Below, piece by piece: positions 44,061 to 53,477 of a DNA stretch of 64,000 bases. The notes beneath the pieces were generated by a model. That model ran no database searches, was not told the origin of the DNA, and was given only the letters and a program-made list of their open reading frames with translations. Source of the stretch: Acinetobacter portensis (lineage in GTDB: Bacteria > Pseudomonadota > Gammaproteobacteria > Pseudomonadales > Moraxellaceae). The first letter of the stretch is position 1. Every line of letters starts with the position of its first letter. A program made the translations under genes and the position numbers. Location of the stretch: contig NZ_CP096120.1 in the NCBI RefSeq assembly GCF_023158935.1, positions 1 to 64,000 of the forward strand, given 5' to 3'.

Positions 44061-44678
44061 ATGAAAAAAATTCTTTTAGGTAGCCTCGCTACGGCGATGT
44101 TAGCAATTTCAAGTGGTGCAATGGCAGCAAACTTTGTTGCTGGTCAAGATTACACCGTTCTTGCTAACCCTGGAAAAGTAGAAGTTCCTGGTAAAATCGA
44201 AGTTCGTGAATTTTTTTGGTATGGCTGTGGACATTGTCATAGTTTAGAACCACATATGCAGGCTTGGATTAAAAAAATGCCTAAAGGCGTTCATTTTGTG
44301 CGTACACCTGCTGCTATGAACCCGACTTGGGAACAAGGTGCTCGTGGATATTATGTGTCAGAAGCTTTACAAATCCGTAGAAAAACACATTTACCATTGT
44401 TTAAGGCAATTCATGAAGGTGGTCAGCAAATTTTTGACCAAAAATCACAAGCTAAGTTTTTTGTGAAATATGGCGTACCTGAAGCTAAATTTAATAGCAT
44501 GTTTAACTCATTCCCGATTTCTGCAAAAATTGCTCAATCAAACCAACTTGCTAGACAGTACCAGTTAACAGGTGTTCCTGCTGTTGTTGTGAACGGGAAA
44601 TATGTTGTTCAGGGTGATGATGGAAAAGTTCCTCAAGTTGTTAATTATTTAATTGAAAAAGAACGCAAAGCAAAATAA
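44061..44678 (+). CDS. dsbA: Periplasmic disulfide oxidoreductase DsbA
   Basis: Introduces disulfides into exported proteins. 205 residues with signal peptide MKKILLGSLATAMLAISSGAMA. The active site is CGHC in FFWYGCGHCHSLEPHM, and the cis-proline loop is LTGVPAVVVNGKYVV. Divergent from ubiG. Followed by a strong terminator. Confidence 0.94.
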   Translation: MKKILLGSLATAMLAISSGAMAANFVAGQDYTVLANPGKVEVPGKIEVREFFWYGCGHCHSLEPHMQAWIKKMPKGVHFVRTPAAMNPTWEQGARGYYVSEALQIRRKTHLPLFKAIHEGGQQIFDQKSQAKFFVKYGVPEAKFNSMFNSFPISAKIAQSNQLARQYQLTGVPAVVVNGKYVVQGDDGKVPQVVNYLIEKERKAK

Positions 44679-44691
44679 TTGATAAATTACA

Positions 44692-44718
44692 AACCGCTCA
44701 ATATGAGCGGTTTTTTTT
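44692..44718 (+). terminator. dsbA terminator
   Basis: The stem AACCGCTC/GAGCGGTT with a 5-nt loop is followed by a run of T. Confidence 0.92.
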
Positions 44719-44745
44719 AGAATTAAAATTTCTAACTCACAGATT

Positions 44746-45387
44746 TTAATTACTTTCCCAATTTAAAATACCATGAAAGAGTAGGCGCATTTGAGTGAGC
44801 GATTGCATTTGCAAAAGCTGTTGTTGTTGAGCTAATGCAGGTTCTTCAAATTGTCTAGAAAGTTCAATCCAAGCCATTACCCAATTAAAAGCCAAGTTCA
44901 CTACAAGATGAGCTAGACTTTTTAAATCATCTAATTTTTGAATATGTTTGGTACTGGCTAAACGTTGTAAATCTATTGCTAAATCTTCTACAAGATATTC
45001 AATTTCTCGGGCAATTGCTTTACGAATAACTTGGGATGCACCCCAACGTTCGGTAATTATAAAAACCCAATCTTCTGTATGTTGATGAATGGTCTGAAAA
45101 AAAAGTTCTAAGCTTTTATCAATTTTAGCTTCAGGTTGATAGACATAACTTTGCCCAATTTGATGCAATGTGCTTTTCAGGTTTAAAGAAATTTGGTCGA
45201 CAAGTTCTAATCCTAAAGCATCCATATCTTTGAAATGACGATAAAATGCCGTAGGAACTAAGCCAATTTCACGGCTAATTTCTCTTAAACTAATGCTGTT
45301 AAATGAGCGTCCAGAAGTGCTGAGGCGTAATGCAGCATCTATAATTGCTTGGCGGCTTTGTCGCTTACGTTCATCACGAATTGGCAT
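44746..45387 (-). CDS. FabR/DesT-like TetR-family regulator
   Basis: 213 residues. The helix-turn-helix SFNSISLREISREIGLVPTAFYRHFKDMDALGLELVDQI closely follows the E. coli FabR pattern, as does RERxG-like TERWGASQVIRKAIAREIEYLVEDLA. FabR and DesT repress unsaturated fatty acid genes, so a lipid-related role is inferred. No fab or des genes are adjacent; the neighbour is rph, divergent. Confidence 0.82.
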   Translation of the reverse strand: MPIRDERKRQSRQAIIDAALRLSTSGRSFNSISLREISREIGLVPTAFYRHFKDMDALGLELVDQISLNLKSTLHQIGQSYVYQPEAKIDKSLELFFQTIHQHTEDWVFIITERWGASQVIRKAIAREIEYLVEDLAIDLQRLASTKHIQKLDDLKSLAHLVVNLAFNWVMAWIELSRQFEEPALAQQQQLLQMQSLTQMRLLFHGILNWESN

Positions 45388-45408
45388 GCTAAATGTATCC
45401 CTACAATT

Positions 45409-45430
45409 TTTGTCAACTTAGTTTAGCAAA
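45409..45430. promoter_or_regulatory. Candidate operator of the FabR-like regulator
   Basis: An imperfect 22-bp palindrome with outer arms TTTG and CAAA and inner AA/TT lies 21 bp upstream of the regulator's start. Position suggests autoregulation. Low confidence. Confidence 0.3.
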
Positions 45431-45542
45431 AAATATCAGTGAAATATGAACCTTATTTTTTAATTATTTCAGATTATTAGAACGGTCATATCTTTAAATT
45501 AAAATGGATTAAAGACTGTAACAAAACCTTTGTATTGGCTTC

Positions 45543-45551
45543 TGCTATACT
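45543..45551 (+). promoter_or_regulatory. rph promoter (extended -10)
   Basis: TGCTATACT is a consensus-like extended -10 with start expected near 45558, about 30 nt before the rph ATG. The -35 is poor. Confidence 0.5.
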
Positions 45552-45589
45552 TAGCCGCAATATATTTGAGTTATAAATAAGGACAAATT

Positions 45590-46306
45590 ATGCGTATTGA
45601 CCAACGTACTTTAGATCAATTGCGTGACGTTAAAATTACTCGTAACTATACGCGTTATGCGGAAGGTTCTGTATTGGTTGAATTCGGTCATACAAAAGTC
45701 CTTTGTACAGCAAGTATTGATCATTCAGTTCCGCGTTTCTTAAAAGGTCAGGGACAAGGTTGGGTAACTGCTGAATACGGTATGTTGCCACGTTCTACGC
45801 ATACACGTAGTGACCGTGAAGCTGCTCGTGGTAAGCAAAGTGGTCGTACTCAAGAAATCCAACGCTTAATTGGTCGTAGCTTGCGTGCAATGGTGGATCT
45901 TAAAAAGCTTGGCGAAAATACAATTACAATTGACTGTGATGTTATTCAAGCAGATGGTGGTACACGTACAGCATCTATTACAGGTGCAGCAGTTGCGCTT
46001 ATTGATGCAATGAATGTATTGCTTGAAAAGAAAAAGATTAAGCAAGATCCATTAAAAGGTTTAGTTGCTGCGGTTTCTGTTGGTATTTATAAAGATGAAG
46101 TTCTTCTTGATCTTTGCTATGAAGAAGATTCTAGCTGTCAAACAGATTTGAACGTTGTAATGACTCAAGCAGGTGAATTTATTGAAATTCAAGGTACTGC
46201 GGAAGATAAACCATTTACACGCGCTCAATCGAATGAAATGTTAGAAATGGCTGAAAAAGGCATTCAAGAGTTAGTGAAAAAACAACAAGAAGCTTTAGGT
46301 TGGTAA
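45590..46306 (+). CDS. rph: Ribonuclease PH
   Basis: Phosphorolytic 3'-5' exoribonuclease that trims tRNA 3' ends. 238 residues. Seen: [49 protein letters not shown] and [19 protein letters not shown] (phosphate-binding and catalytic parts), all standard. ATG with AAGGAC upstream. Own terminator. Confidence 0.97.
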   Translation: MRIDQRTLDQLRDVKITRNYTRYAEGSVLVEFGHTKVLCTASIDHSVPRFLKGQGQGWVTAEYGMLPRSTHTRSDREAARGKQSGRTQEIQRLIGRSLRAMVDLKKLGENTITIDCDVIQADGGTRTASITGAAVALIDAMNVLLEKKKIKQDPLKGLVAAVSVGIYKDEVLLDLCYEEDSSCQTDLNVVMTQAGEFIEIQGTAEDKPFTRAQSNEMLEMAEKGIQELVKKQQEALGW

Positions 46307-46333
46307 GTTTTTAAAGCTAAAATTGTTGTATTG

Positions 46334-46363
46334 AAAAAGCGCCGTGAAAATGGCGCTTTTTTT
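46334..46363 (+). terminator. rph terminator
   Basis: The stem AAAAAGCGCC/GGCGCTTTTT with an 8-nt loop is followed by T. Confidence 0.92.
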
Positions 46364-46504
46364 ATTGAAACTTACATAAATAAATAGAAAAAATGACATA
46401 AATTATCATTTGTAGACAAAGTCATAACATCAATTGGTTTTTCCAACACAATTAATTTTTAACATATAAAGACTTCGTGCAATCACTTGAAAAAGGAGAA
46501 AAAC

Positions 46505-46579
46505 ATGACAGTTCTTATTATAGGTTTAATGATTGGTACATTTTTAATGTGCGCTTGTGCACCACGAAAAAATGATTAA
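46505..46579 (+). CDS. Tiny hydrophobic protein (24 residues)
   Basis: MTVLIIGLMIGTFLMCACAP then RKND. A strong AAGGAG lies 6 bp before the ATG and no other gene uses it. One predicted membrane helix with two cysteines near its end and a basic tail; not a canonical lipobox. It stands alone between rph and nadC. I do not recognise the family. The imperfect repeat TTGCAGAGT/ACTCTGCAA at 46613-46649 may end its message. Confidence 0.55.
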   Translation: MTVLIIGLMIGTFLMCACAPRKND

Positions 46580-46677
46580 ATCGCAATATTTAAATTTTTA
46601 ATTAAAAGCAATTTGCAGAGTGACTTTTTTAGAATGATCAACTCTGCAATAGATAAATCTGAATTTAAGATTCAGTT

Positions 46678-47523
46678 CTAGGCATTAAAACGCATAGATA
46701 AATCAATGGCTTTAACATCTTTGGTTAAAACACCCATTGAAATATAGTCCACGCCAGTGGTTGCAACTTCACGTAAATTATCGATAGTAATGTTACCTGA
46801 AGCTTCAAGTTTACAACGACCTGCAACGTGCTTTACTGCATCAATCATTTGCTGTTGGCTGAAATTATCAAGCATGACAATATCTGCGCCTGCTTCAAGT
46901 GCTTGGTTCAGTTCATCCCAAGTTTCAACTTCAACTTCTACAGGTTTATTGGGTGCAATCACATGCGCTTTTGCAATAGCTTGAGCGATGCCACCGGCTG
47001 CCATAATGTGGTTTTCTTTAATTAAAAATGCATCGAATAAACCTAAACGATGGTTTTGTCCACCACCTACAGCAACTGCATATTTTTGTGCAATACGTAA
47101 ACCAGGAAGTGTTTTGCGAGTGTCTAATAATTTAGTATTTAGACCATCTAAATGTTTAACGTATTCAGCAGTTTTTGTAGCTACAGCAGAAAGTGTTTGC
47201 ACAAAATTGAGAGCAGGGCGCTCTACGGTTAATAAACTACGAGCAGAACCTGAAAGCTTTAAAAAGGCTTCATTGGCAGCAACAACATCACCATCATTTT
47301 TAAGCCAAGTCACTTGCACATTTGCATCATAAGCTTGAATAAGTGCATTCACCCAAGGCTGACCTGCAAGTACCATGTTTTCACGGCTAATAATTGTTGC
47401 AGTCGCTTGTTCATCTTCAGGGGTAAGCAAAGCAGTAATGTCGCCATCACCAATATCTTCTTGCAAAGCTTGCTGAATATTGATTTGAATTGACTGTTCT
47501 AATAAAGCTGGTGAGATGCTCAT
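46678..47523 (-). CDS. nadC: Nicotinate-nucleotide pyrophosphorylase (quinolinate phosphoribosyltransferase)
   Basis: Converts quinolinate and PRPP to nicotinate mononucleotide in NAD synthesis. 281 residues. Seen: ERPALNFVQTLSAVAT, LDTRKTLPGLR, NHRLGLFDAFLIKENH, VEVEVETWDEL, IVMLDNFS and EASGNITIDNLREVATTGVDYIS, all family landmarks. Divergent from ampD, the frequent nadC-ampD pairing. Confidence 0.96.
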   Translation of the reverse strand: MSISPALLEQSIQINIQQALQEDIGDGDITALLTPEDEQATATIISRENMVLAGQPWVNALIQAYDANVQVTWLKNDGDVVAANEAFLKLSGSARSLLTVERPALNFVQTLSAVATKTAEYVKHLDGLNTKLLDTRKTLPGLRIAQKYAVAVGGGQNHRLGLFDAFLIKENHIMAAGGIAQAIAKAHVIAPNKPVEVEVETWDELNQALEAGADIVMLDNFSQQQMIDAVKHVAGRCKLEASGNITIDNLREVATTGVDYISMGVLTKDVKAIDLSMRFNA

Positions 47524-47693
47524 GGCAATATCCGTATAGTGAGAACCTATAAAAATTGTGCGCTATATTAGCATTGTTCAATAAAAAAACGTATTTATTA
47601 ACGTGCTTACATCACTAAGTTTGAGATTTTGATGTGAAAGTTTTAGGATGAATGACTAGCCAAATTTAATTTAGAAAAATTCAGGACTGATTT

Positions 47694-48266
47694 ATGCAAC
47701 AGGCATCGTCTTTTCAGGTCGTTGATGGAGAGCTTAAAGGCGCTCAATATATTCCTTCGCCAAATTTTAATCAGCGTCCTGAAGGTACAGATATTCAGTT
47801 GGTTGTTATTCATAATATTAGTTTGCCACCATCACAATTTGGTGGCGGGTATATCGAAGATTTTTTTCAAAATAAATTAGATTGGTCAGCTCATCCATAT
47901 TTTCAGACTATTGAAGGCATGCAAGTTTCTGCGCATCTTTTAATTTTAAGATCTGGAGAAATCATTCAATTTGTAAATTTTAAAGATCGAGCTTGGCATG
48001 CAGGGCGTTCAAGTTATTTGGCTTTAAAAGAATGTAATGATTATTCGATTGGAATTGAATTAGAAGGTAGCGATGATTTGCCTTTTGAAGAAGAACAATA
48101 CGAAACTTTAGCAAATGTGGTTGCAACGCTACAAAAAGCATATCCAAAAATTAAACAACATATTGCAGGACATTCCGACATTGCACCGGGTCGAAAAACA
48201 GATCCAGGGCTATTTTTTGACTGGGTAAAATTTAGAAAGCAACTAAAGCAACTAAAAAACCTATAA
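47694..48266 (+). CDS. ampD: 1,6-anhydro-N-acetylmuramyl-L-alanine amidase AmpD
   Basis: A cytoplasmic zinc amidase that strips the peptide from anhydro-muropeptides in cell-wall recycling and so keeps AmpR-type beta-lactamase induction low. 190 residues, no signal peptide. Zinc ligands are in VVIHNISLPP, and AGHSDIAPGRKTDPG; also RAWHAGRSSY. The product, anhMurNAc, is the substrate of AnmK. ATG with AGGA 8 bp upstream. It is 87 bp upstream of murJ. Confidence 0.95.
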   Translation: MQQASSFQVVDGELKGAQYIPSPNFNQRPEGTDIQLVVIHNISLPPSQFGGGYIEDFFQNKLDWSAHPYFQTIEGMQVSAHLLILRSGEIIQFVNFKDRAWHAGRSSYLALKECNDYSIGIELEGSDDLPFEEEQYETLANVVATLQKAYPKIKQHIAGHSDIAPGRKTDPGLFFDWVKFRKQLKQLKNL

Positions 48267-48353
48267 ATTGTTAAATTGTAGAATGATTAAACAATGAAAC
48301 TTCACAAAGAGTTTCATTACAATAGCGACTTGATTTTAGACTAGGTGGTTCCG

Positions 48354-49895
48354 ATGGCGCTTTGGCGATCGACCGTAATTGTAAGTGCAATGACAATGTT
48401 ATCTCGTGTACTAGGTTTAGTACGAGATATTGTTTTGCTGAATGTATTTGGTGCAGGCAAAGACTTCGATACTTTTGTCGTGGCATTTCGTATTCCAAAC
48501 TTCTTTAGGCGACTATTTGCAGAAGGGGCGTTTTCACAGGCCTTTATTCCTGTGCTTACAGAATACAAAACAAGCCGAACACATGCAGAAGTTCAAATTC
48601 TTATTAGTCGTGTATTTGGTTGTTTAGCAACAGTCATGTCTTTATTGACATTGTTTGCGATGATTGCGGCGCCTGTTATTATTTATGTTTACGCACCTGG
48701 TTTTCATGATGATCCTGCCAAATTTGCTTTGGCTTCGGATATGTTTCGTCTGACAATTCCATATTTATTGTTCATGTCATTAACTGCTTTTGCCAGCAGT
48801 ATTTTGAACAGTTATGGCTCATTTACAACACCTGCATTTGCCCCTGTATTGTTAAATGCTGCCATGATTGCAGGTGCATTATGGCTAACGCCATATATGG
48901 ACACGCCCATCATGGCGTTGGGTTGGTCTGTTGTTGCTGCAGGATTTTTCCAATTAGCTATTCAAATTCCTGAATTGTGGCGTAAAAAATTACTGATTCC
49001 ACCAAAAATTGACTTTAAACACGAAGGTGTAGATCGCATCATGAAATTGATGTTACCTGCGCTATTTGGTGTTTCAGTTACGCAAATCAATTTATTGCTC
49101 AATACAATTTGGGCATCTTATATGCAAGATGGTTCTGTATCTTGGTTATACAGTGCAGAACGTATGACAGAACTACCTTTAGGTTTAATTGGCGTTGCAA
49201 TTGGTACGGTTATTTTACCGTCATTGTCTGAACGTATTGCAGAGCAAGACCAAAGCAAATTCCGTGGCATGATGGATTGGGCTGCTAAAGTCATTATATT
49301 AGTGGGCGTTCCTGCAAGTATTGCGTTATTTATGCTTTCTACACCTATTATTCATACGCTTTTCGAGCGTGGCGCATTTACAGCAGAAGACACCTATATG
49401 ACTGCACTTGCACTTCAATGTATGAGTGCAGGGGTAATTTCCTTTATGTTAATTAAAGTCTTTGCACCTGGTTTTTATGCACGTCAAGATACTAAAACAC
49501 CAGTACGTGTGGGCTTAATGGCAGTTGCTGCAAATGCTATTTTAAACGTGGTATTTATTGGATTGTTTAAGCTGATAGATTGGAATGCAGAACATATGGC
49601 ACTTGCTTTAGCATCTTCAGGTTCTGCTTTAGTGAACGCAGGTATGTTGTATTTCTATTTACATAAGCGTGATATTTTCAGATTTGGCGCACACTGGAAA
49701 AAGCTATTGGTTCAGTTTGCTATTGCTAATGCTGCTATGGTTGCAGCGTTATGGTACGGCTTAACTTTATATAGTGGCGATGCTTCACAGTGGACTCGCA
49801 TTGTAGAACTTCTAGGTCTTTGTATTGTTGGTGCTGTCGCTTATGGCGTTGTATTAATTGCAACAGGTTTTAGACCACGTCATTTAAAACCATAA
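48354..49895 (+). CDS. murJ: Lipid II flippase MurJ
   Basis: Moves lipid II across the inner membrane for peptidoglycan synthesis. 513 residues with about 14 helices of the MOP superfamily. Seen: STVIVSAMTMLSRVLGLVRDIVLLNVFGAG at the N-terminus and the conserved FRIPNFFRRLFAEGAFSQAFIPVL. The ATG at 48354 has AGGTGG upstream; the GTG at 48345 is less likely. Confidence 0.95.
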   Translation: MALWRSTVIVSAMTMLSRVLGLVRDIVLLNVFGAGKDFDTFVVAFRIPNFFRRLFAEGAFSQAFIPVLTEYKTSRTHAEVQILISRVFGCLATVMSLLTLFAMIAAPVIIYVYAPGFHDDPAKFALASDMFRLTIPYLLFMSLTAFASSILNSYGSFTTPAFAPVLLNAAMIAGALWLTPYMDTPIMALGWSVVAAGFFQLAIQIPELWRKKLLIPPKIDFKHEGVDRIMKLMLPALFGVSVTQINLLLNTIWASYMQDGSVSWLYSAERMTELPLGLIGVAIGTVILPSLSERIAEQDQSKFRGMMDWAAKVIILVGVPASIALFMLSTPIIHTLFERGAFTAEDTYMTALALQCMSAGVISFMLIKVFAPGFYARQDTKTPVRVGLMAVAANAILNVVFIGLFKLIDWNAEHMALALASSGSALVNAGMLYFYLHKRDIFRFGAHWKKLLVQFAIANAAMVAALWYGLTLYSGDASQWTRIVELLGLCIVGAVAYGVVLIATGFRPRHLKP

Positions 49896-49907
49896 AATTT
49901 GATGAAT

Positions 49908-49937
49908 AAAAAAGACCGCAAATGCGGTCTTTTTTTA
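49908..49937. terminator. Bidirectional terminator, murJ/FKBP gene
   Basis: The stem AAAAAGACCGCA/TGCGGTCTTTTT with flanking A- and T-runs lies between convergent genes. Confidence 0.92.
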
Positions 49938-49945
49938 TATGTACT

Positions 49946-50638
49946 TTATTTTGGGGAAACTTCTAAAAGCTCAACATCAAAAATTAAAGTGCTGTTTGGT
50001 TCTATTGCATCACCTGATCCAATTTGACCATAAGCTAAATTAGCAGGAATATAAAAACGATAAATTGAGCCTTCTTTCATGAGTTGCAGACCTTCTGTCC
50101 AACCAGAAATAACCTGACTCACCATAAATTCAGCAGGTTGTTGACGGGCAATAGAGCTATCAAACACAGTGTTATCTAATAAGCGACCTTCATAATGCAC
50201 TTTTACTTTTGAAGATGCTTTTGGTGTTTTACCAGAACCTTGCTTAATCACTTCATACTGTAATCCAGATTTAGTGACTTTAATATTTGATTTTTTAGCA
50301 TTTTCAGCAAGAAATGCAGAACCGATTTTTTCATTTTCTTCAGCAAGATTTTTATGTGCAATCAGTTGCTTTGCTTCAGTATTTTTTTTGAACTGAGTTA
50401 AAACTTTAGACATTTCTTCATCTGATAAAGCAGATGATTGTCCTTTTGATGCTGTTTTTAAACCATCTAAGAAAGCATCTAAGTCCATATCTTTGAGTGC
50501 ATCGGCATTGCCACGACCCATTATATAACCAAAGCTGTAGCCAACTTTATCTTCATAGTTACTTTTATTATTTACCGTTTTTGCAGAAAGACCTGTGCTA
50601 CATAATGCTAAACACAATAATGTCATTTGAATTTTCAT
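49946..50638 (-). CDS. Exported FKBP-type prolyl isomerase, copy 1 (FkpA/Mip-like)
   Basis: 230 residues with a signal peptide (MKIQMTLLCLALCSTGLSA). An N-terminal dimerisation domain (KVGYSFGYIMGRGNADALKDMDLDAFLDGL) with a helical linker is followed by a C-terminal FKBP domain ([44 protein letters not shown]). Periplasmic folding factor. It is followed by the murJ-shared terminator, and lies next to a close paralogue. Confidence 0.9.
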   Translation of the reverse strand: MKIQMTLLCLALCSTGLSAKTVNNKSNYEDKVGYSFGYIMGRGNADALKDMDLDAFLDGLKTASKGQSSALSDEEMSKVLTQFKKNTEAKQLIAHKNLAEENEKIGSAFLAENAKKSNIKVTKSGLQYEVIKQGSGKTPKASSKVKVHYEGRLLDNTVFDSSIARQQPAEFMVSQVISGWTEGLQLMKEGSIYRFYIPANLAYGQIGSGDAIEPNSTLIFDVELLEVSPK

Positions 50639-50655
50639 TATATTTCCTTAAATAA

Positions 50656-50680
50656 ATAAGGAGAGCATTGCTCTCCTTAT
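50656..50680 (-). terminator. Hairpin between the FKBP genes
   Basis: A nearly perfect palindrome (AAGGAGAGC/GCTCTCCTT) lies after the stop of copy 2 and before the start of copy 1, with T-rich sequence on the minus strand. Confidence 0.7.
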
Positions 50681-50689
50681 CTCGTAATT

Positions 50690-51394
50690 TTATTTAACTT
50701 CAATAAGCTCTACATCAAAAATAAGTGTGCTATTTGCTGGAATTGTACCCGGAACGCCTTGTGCGCCGTAGCCTAAATTAGAAGGGATATAAAGCGTCGC
50801 TTTACCACCTTCTTTCATTAATTGCAGACCTTCAGTCCAACCTGGAATAACTTGGTTAAGCGGGAATTCAATTGGCTCGCCACGTTCTACAGAGCTATCA
50901 AATACTTTGCCATCTACAAGTTTACCTGTGTAGTGAACTTTAACGGTTTGACCGCCAGTAGGTGATTTACCAGTACCTTCTTGAATAATTTTGTACTGTA
51001 AGCCAGAAGCTGTAGTTTTTACGCCAGCTTTTTTCGCATTCTCTGTTAAGAATGAGTCATTTGTACTTTGAACTTTCTGAGTGTCTGCAATTTGTTTCTC
51101 TTGCATTTCTTGTTGATATTGCTCAAATGCTTTTTGTAATTCTTCTTCTGTATATGCAGGTTGCTTACGCGCATGTGCATCACGAATACCTGTTACAAAG
51201 CTATCAATATCTAACTCTGGTGGAGTTTGATGCGCAACTTCAAAACCTAAGGCATAACTAATTTTTTCAATACCCGATGCATTCGCAGATGATTTTGCAG
51301 TTTGCGTAGCTGGAGTTTGAGTTGCATAGTAAACAGGAACAAGTGCAGCACCGCCTAAAATTACAGCTACAGCGATGGGTAAGGCTTTACTCAT
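50690..51394 (-). CDS. Exported FKBP-type prolyl isomerase, copy 2 (FkpA/Mip-like)
   Basis: 234 residues. The N-terminus [21 protein letters not shown] looks like an uncleaved signal anchor or signal peptide. N-terminal FKBP_N-like domain ([27 protein letters not shown]), then FKBP domain ([48 protein letters not shown]). Same architecture as copy 1; the pair is likely a local duplication. Confidence 0.9.
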   Translation of the reverse strand: MSKALPIAVAVILGGAALVPVYYATQTPATQTAKSSANASGIEKISYALGFEVAHQTPPELDIDSFVTGIRDAHARKQPAYTEEELQKAFEQYQQEMQEKQIADTQKVQSTNDSFLTENAKKAGVKTTASGLQYKIIQEGTGKSPTGGQTVKVHYTGKLVDGKVFDSSVERGEPIEFPLNQVIPGWTEGLQLMKEGGKATLYIPSNLGYGAQGVPGTIPANSTLIFDVELIEVK

Positions 51395-51611
51395 AAGTTA
51401 TCTCAAATTCATTTTATAGTTAAAAGTTGCAGTTATATTAGCAGACTTTTGGATAAAACACGGGCGTTTGAATCTCGTGCATCTTTGTTATCAATATATT
51501 CTTATCGCGTAGAATATTCTATAACAGTCTGAATATGTAAAACATTTTTTATACAATAAATATAAGTCTTATTAGAAAAGCCCAAAGTTTGTTAAAACTG
51601 AAGTGAATAAA

Positions 51612-51961
51612 TCATAAGGGTTTTGGCGAATCTGTAAATTGAAGGATATTTACTTGAGTTTTATCAGGATTTATTAACTTTAATTGATATGTATTAAGAT
51701 TTTTTTCACAGCCAAATTTAAGCTCAGGTGATTGAATTATCCCAAGTACCATTCCTGAAACTGTAGGTTGCTTATAAGAATAAATAGCCTGTTTACCGAC
51801 TAAAGCATGAGAAGAAAATACAAATTGTTTAAGCTGTAATGTATTTAAGTAGCCATTAATTAGTGATTTACAAATAAATAACTCATCTTGATTGCTCCTT
51901 ACTGGAGTTGGTTGGCATGCCGTTAAAAAACAAACAAGCTTAAACAAACGATCTTTTTCAT
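51612..51961 (-). pseudogene. Small lipoprotein gene with a frameshift in a T6 tract
   Basis: From the ATG at 51961, which has AAGGAT upstream, the frame reads MKKIVCLSLFVF and stops at a run of six T (51925-51930 on the plus strand). One extra T would continue it as FLTACQPTPV, a perfect lipobox (LTAC), and then the remaining ORF to 51612. So the intact gene would encode a lipoprotein of about 115 residues. Either a real or phase-variable frameshift or a sequencing error. The mature part is not recognised. Confidence 0.65.
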
Positions 51962-52012
51962 GAATTTATCCTTATCAAACGATAACTTAAGGATAAAGTA
52001 GGTGATAATATG

Positions 52013-52050
52013 GGTACAGATACAAAATAATCTAAAAAATAGGTACAGAT
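52013..52050. promoter_or_regulatory. Direct-repeat operator of the MocR regulator
   Basis: Two exact copies of GGTACAGAT (52013-52021 and 52042-52050) lie 29 bp apart; the second directly precedes the start codon of the MocR gene. MocR/GabR-type proteins bind direct repeats as head-to-tail dimers, so autoregulation is likely. Confidence 0.5.
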
Positions 52051-52051
52051 T

Positions 52052-53443
52052 TTGGCATTTCAATATCAAACCCTTGCACAGCAAGTTGCACAAAAAATAT
52101 ATTTAGGCGAATTAGAAGATGGTCAAAGATTACCATCATTAAGAGATTTTGCAGATCAGCAAAAAATTAGTTTAAATACGGCAAAAAGTTGCTATGAATT
52201 ATTGGAAGCGCGTGGATTAGTTTTTGTAAAAGCGAAGTCTGGCTATTTTATTAAAGCTCCAAAATTACAAGTAGAACAGCCATATCATGATGATTTTGAA
52301 TCTCATGCAAGAGATGTTTCAAACTTAGACTTACAAATTGAAATTCAAGCCACATCAATACAAGAGAAATCCATTCATTTAGGTGCGATACAACTTTCTC
52401 CAAAGCTTATTCCAATAGATTTATTGCGCCGTTCAATTCAGCGTGCGTTAAAACATAGTAAACCTGAAGATTTTTTATATAGCGACAGACAAGGGCATTC
52501 TATTTTAAGAGAAGCGCTGGTTTCTCATTGGGCTGAAGATGGTCTTTTTATTTCTAAAGACGATATTTTTATTACCAATGGATGTATGCCAGCTTTGTCG
52601 GTCGTTTTGCAAACGCTCACAGAAGAAGGCGATAGCATTATTGTTCCTACACCAAATTTTAATGGACAGCTTCAATTATTAGCGAGTTTAAAACGAAAAA
52701 TTGTAGAAATTCCGGCACATCATAATGGTTTTAATTTAGAGCGTTTAGAGTATGAAATGAAGCATTCGGGTGCTAAAGCTTGCTTATTAACAGCGAACTT
52801 TCAAAATCCTTTAGGTTTTTGTTTAACGAATGAAGATAAGCAAAAAATTGCAGAATTAGCTGAAAAATATCAATGTTTTATTATTGAAGATGATATTTAT
52901 GCTGAATGTGGATTCGACCCAAATAAGCCTTTGCCCATTCGAAATTGGGATAAAGCAGGTTACGTGATTTATTGTGGTTCTGTGTCTAAGTCATTATCTT
53001 CAGCATATAGAGTCGGGTGGTTTTGTATTACAGCAAAACTAACGTCATTTAGAGCGCAATTTATTAATAGAAATGTTGTGGTAAATACACCATTACAATT
53101 AGGTTTGGCAGATTTAATTCATTGTCGTGCTTATAGAACGCATTTAAACCAATTAAGACCAAAGCTATTTCAGCAAGTTGCCCAATATAGACATTATATT
53201 CAACAAGCTTTTCGCAGTGTAGATGTACGTATTAGTCAGCCAGAAGGTGGTTATTCTATTTGGCTACAGCTTCCTGAATCTATAAATAGTTTAGATATGT
53301 ACTATTTTGCACAGACACAGAAAATTAATATTGTGCCTGGAGTTGTATTTGGTGAAGATTCGCGATATTCAAACTGCATTCGCTTAAATGCAGGACATGA
53401 ATTATCAGATGAAATTAAACAAGCAATTGATGTATTGGCGTAG
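52052..53443 (+). CDS. MocR-family regulator (GntR domain fused to aminotransferase-like domain)
   Basis: 463 residues. An N-terminal GntR winged helix (about 1-70, LEDGQRLPSLRDFADQQKISLNTAKSCYELLEARGLV) is joined to a PLP-dependent fold type I domain with the lysine-bearing SVSKSLSSAYRVGW, plus NFQNPLGF and EDDIYAECG. Such proteins sense amino acids or PLP. The start is TTG. Target genes unknown; it is divergent from the broken lipoprotein gene. Confidence 0.88.
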   Translation: MAFQYQTLAQQVAQKIYLGELEDGQRLPSLRDFADQQKISLNTAKSCYELLEARGLVFVKAKSGYFIKAPKLQVEQPYHDDFESHARDVSNLDLQIEIQATSIQEKSIHLGAIQLSPKLIPIDLLRRSIQRALKHSKPEDFLYSDRQGHSILREALVSHWAEDGLFISKDDIFITNGCMPALSVVLQTLTEEGDSIIVPTPNFNGQLQLLASLKRKIVEIPAHHNGFNLERLEYEMKHSGAKACLLTANFQNPLGFCLTNEDKQKIAELAEKYQCFIIEDDIYAECGFDPNKPLPIRNWDKAGYVIYCGSVSKSLSSAYRVGWFCITAKLTSFRAQFINRNVVVNTPLQLGLADLIHCRAYRTHLNQLRPKLFQQVAQYRHYIQQAFRSVDVRISQPEGGYSIWLQLPESINSLDMYYFAQTQKINIVPGVVFGEDSRYSNCIRLNAGHELSDEIKQAIDVLA

Positions 53444-53477
53444 TGGGTAAAACGTAATTTATAAACTTATTAGAAAA

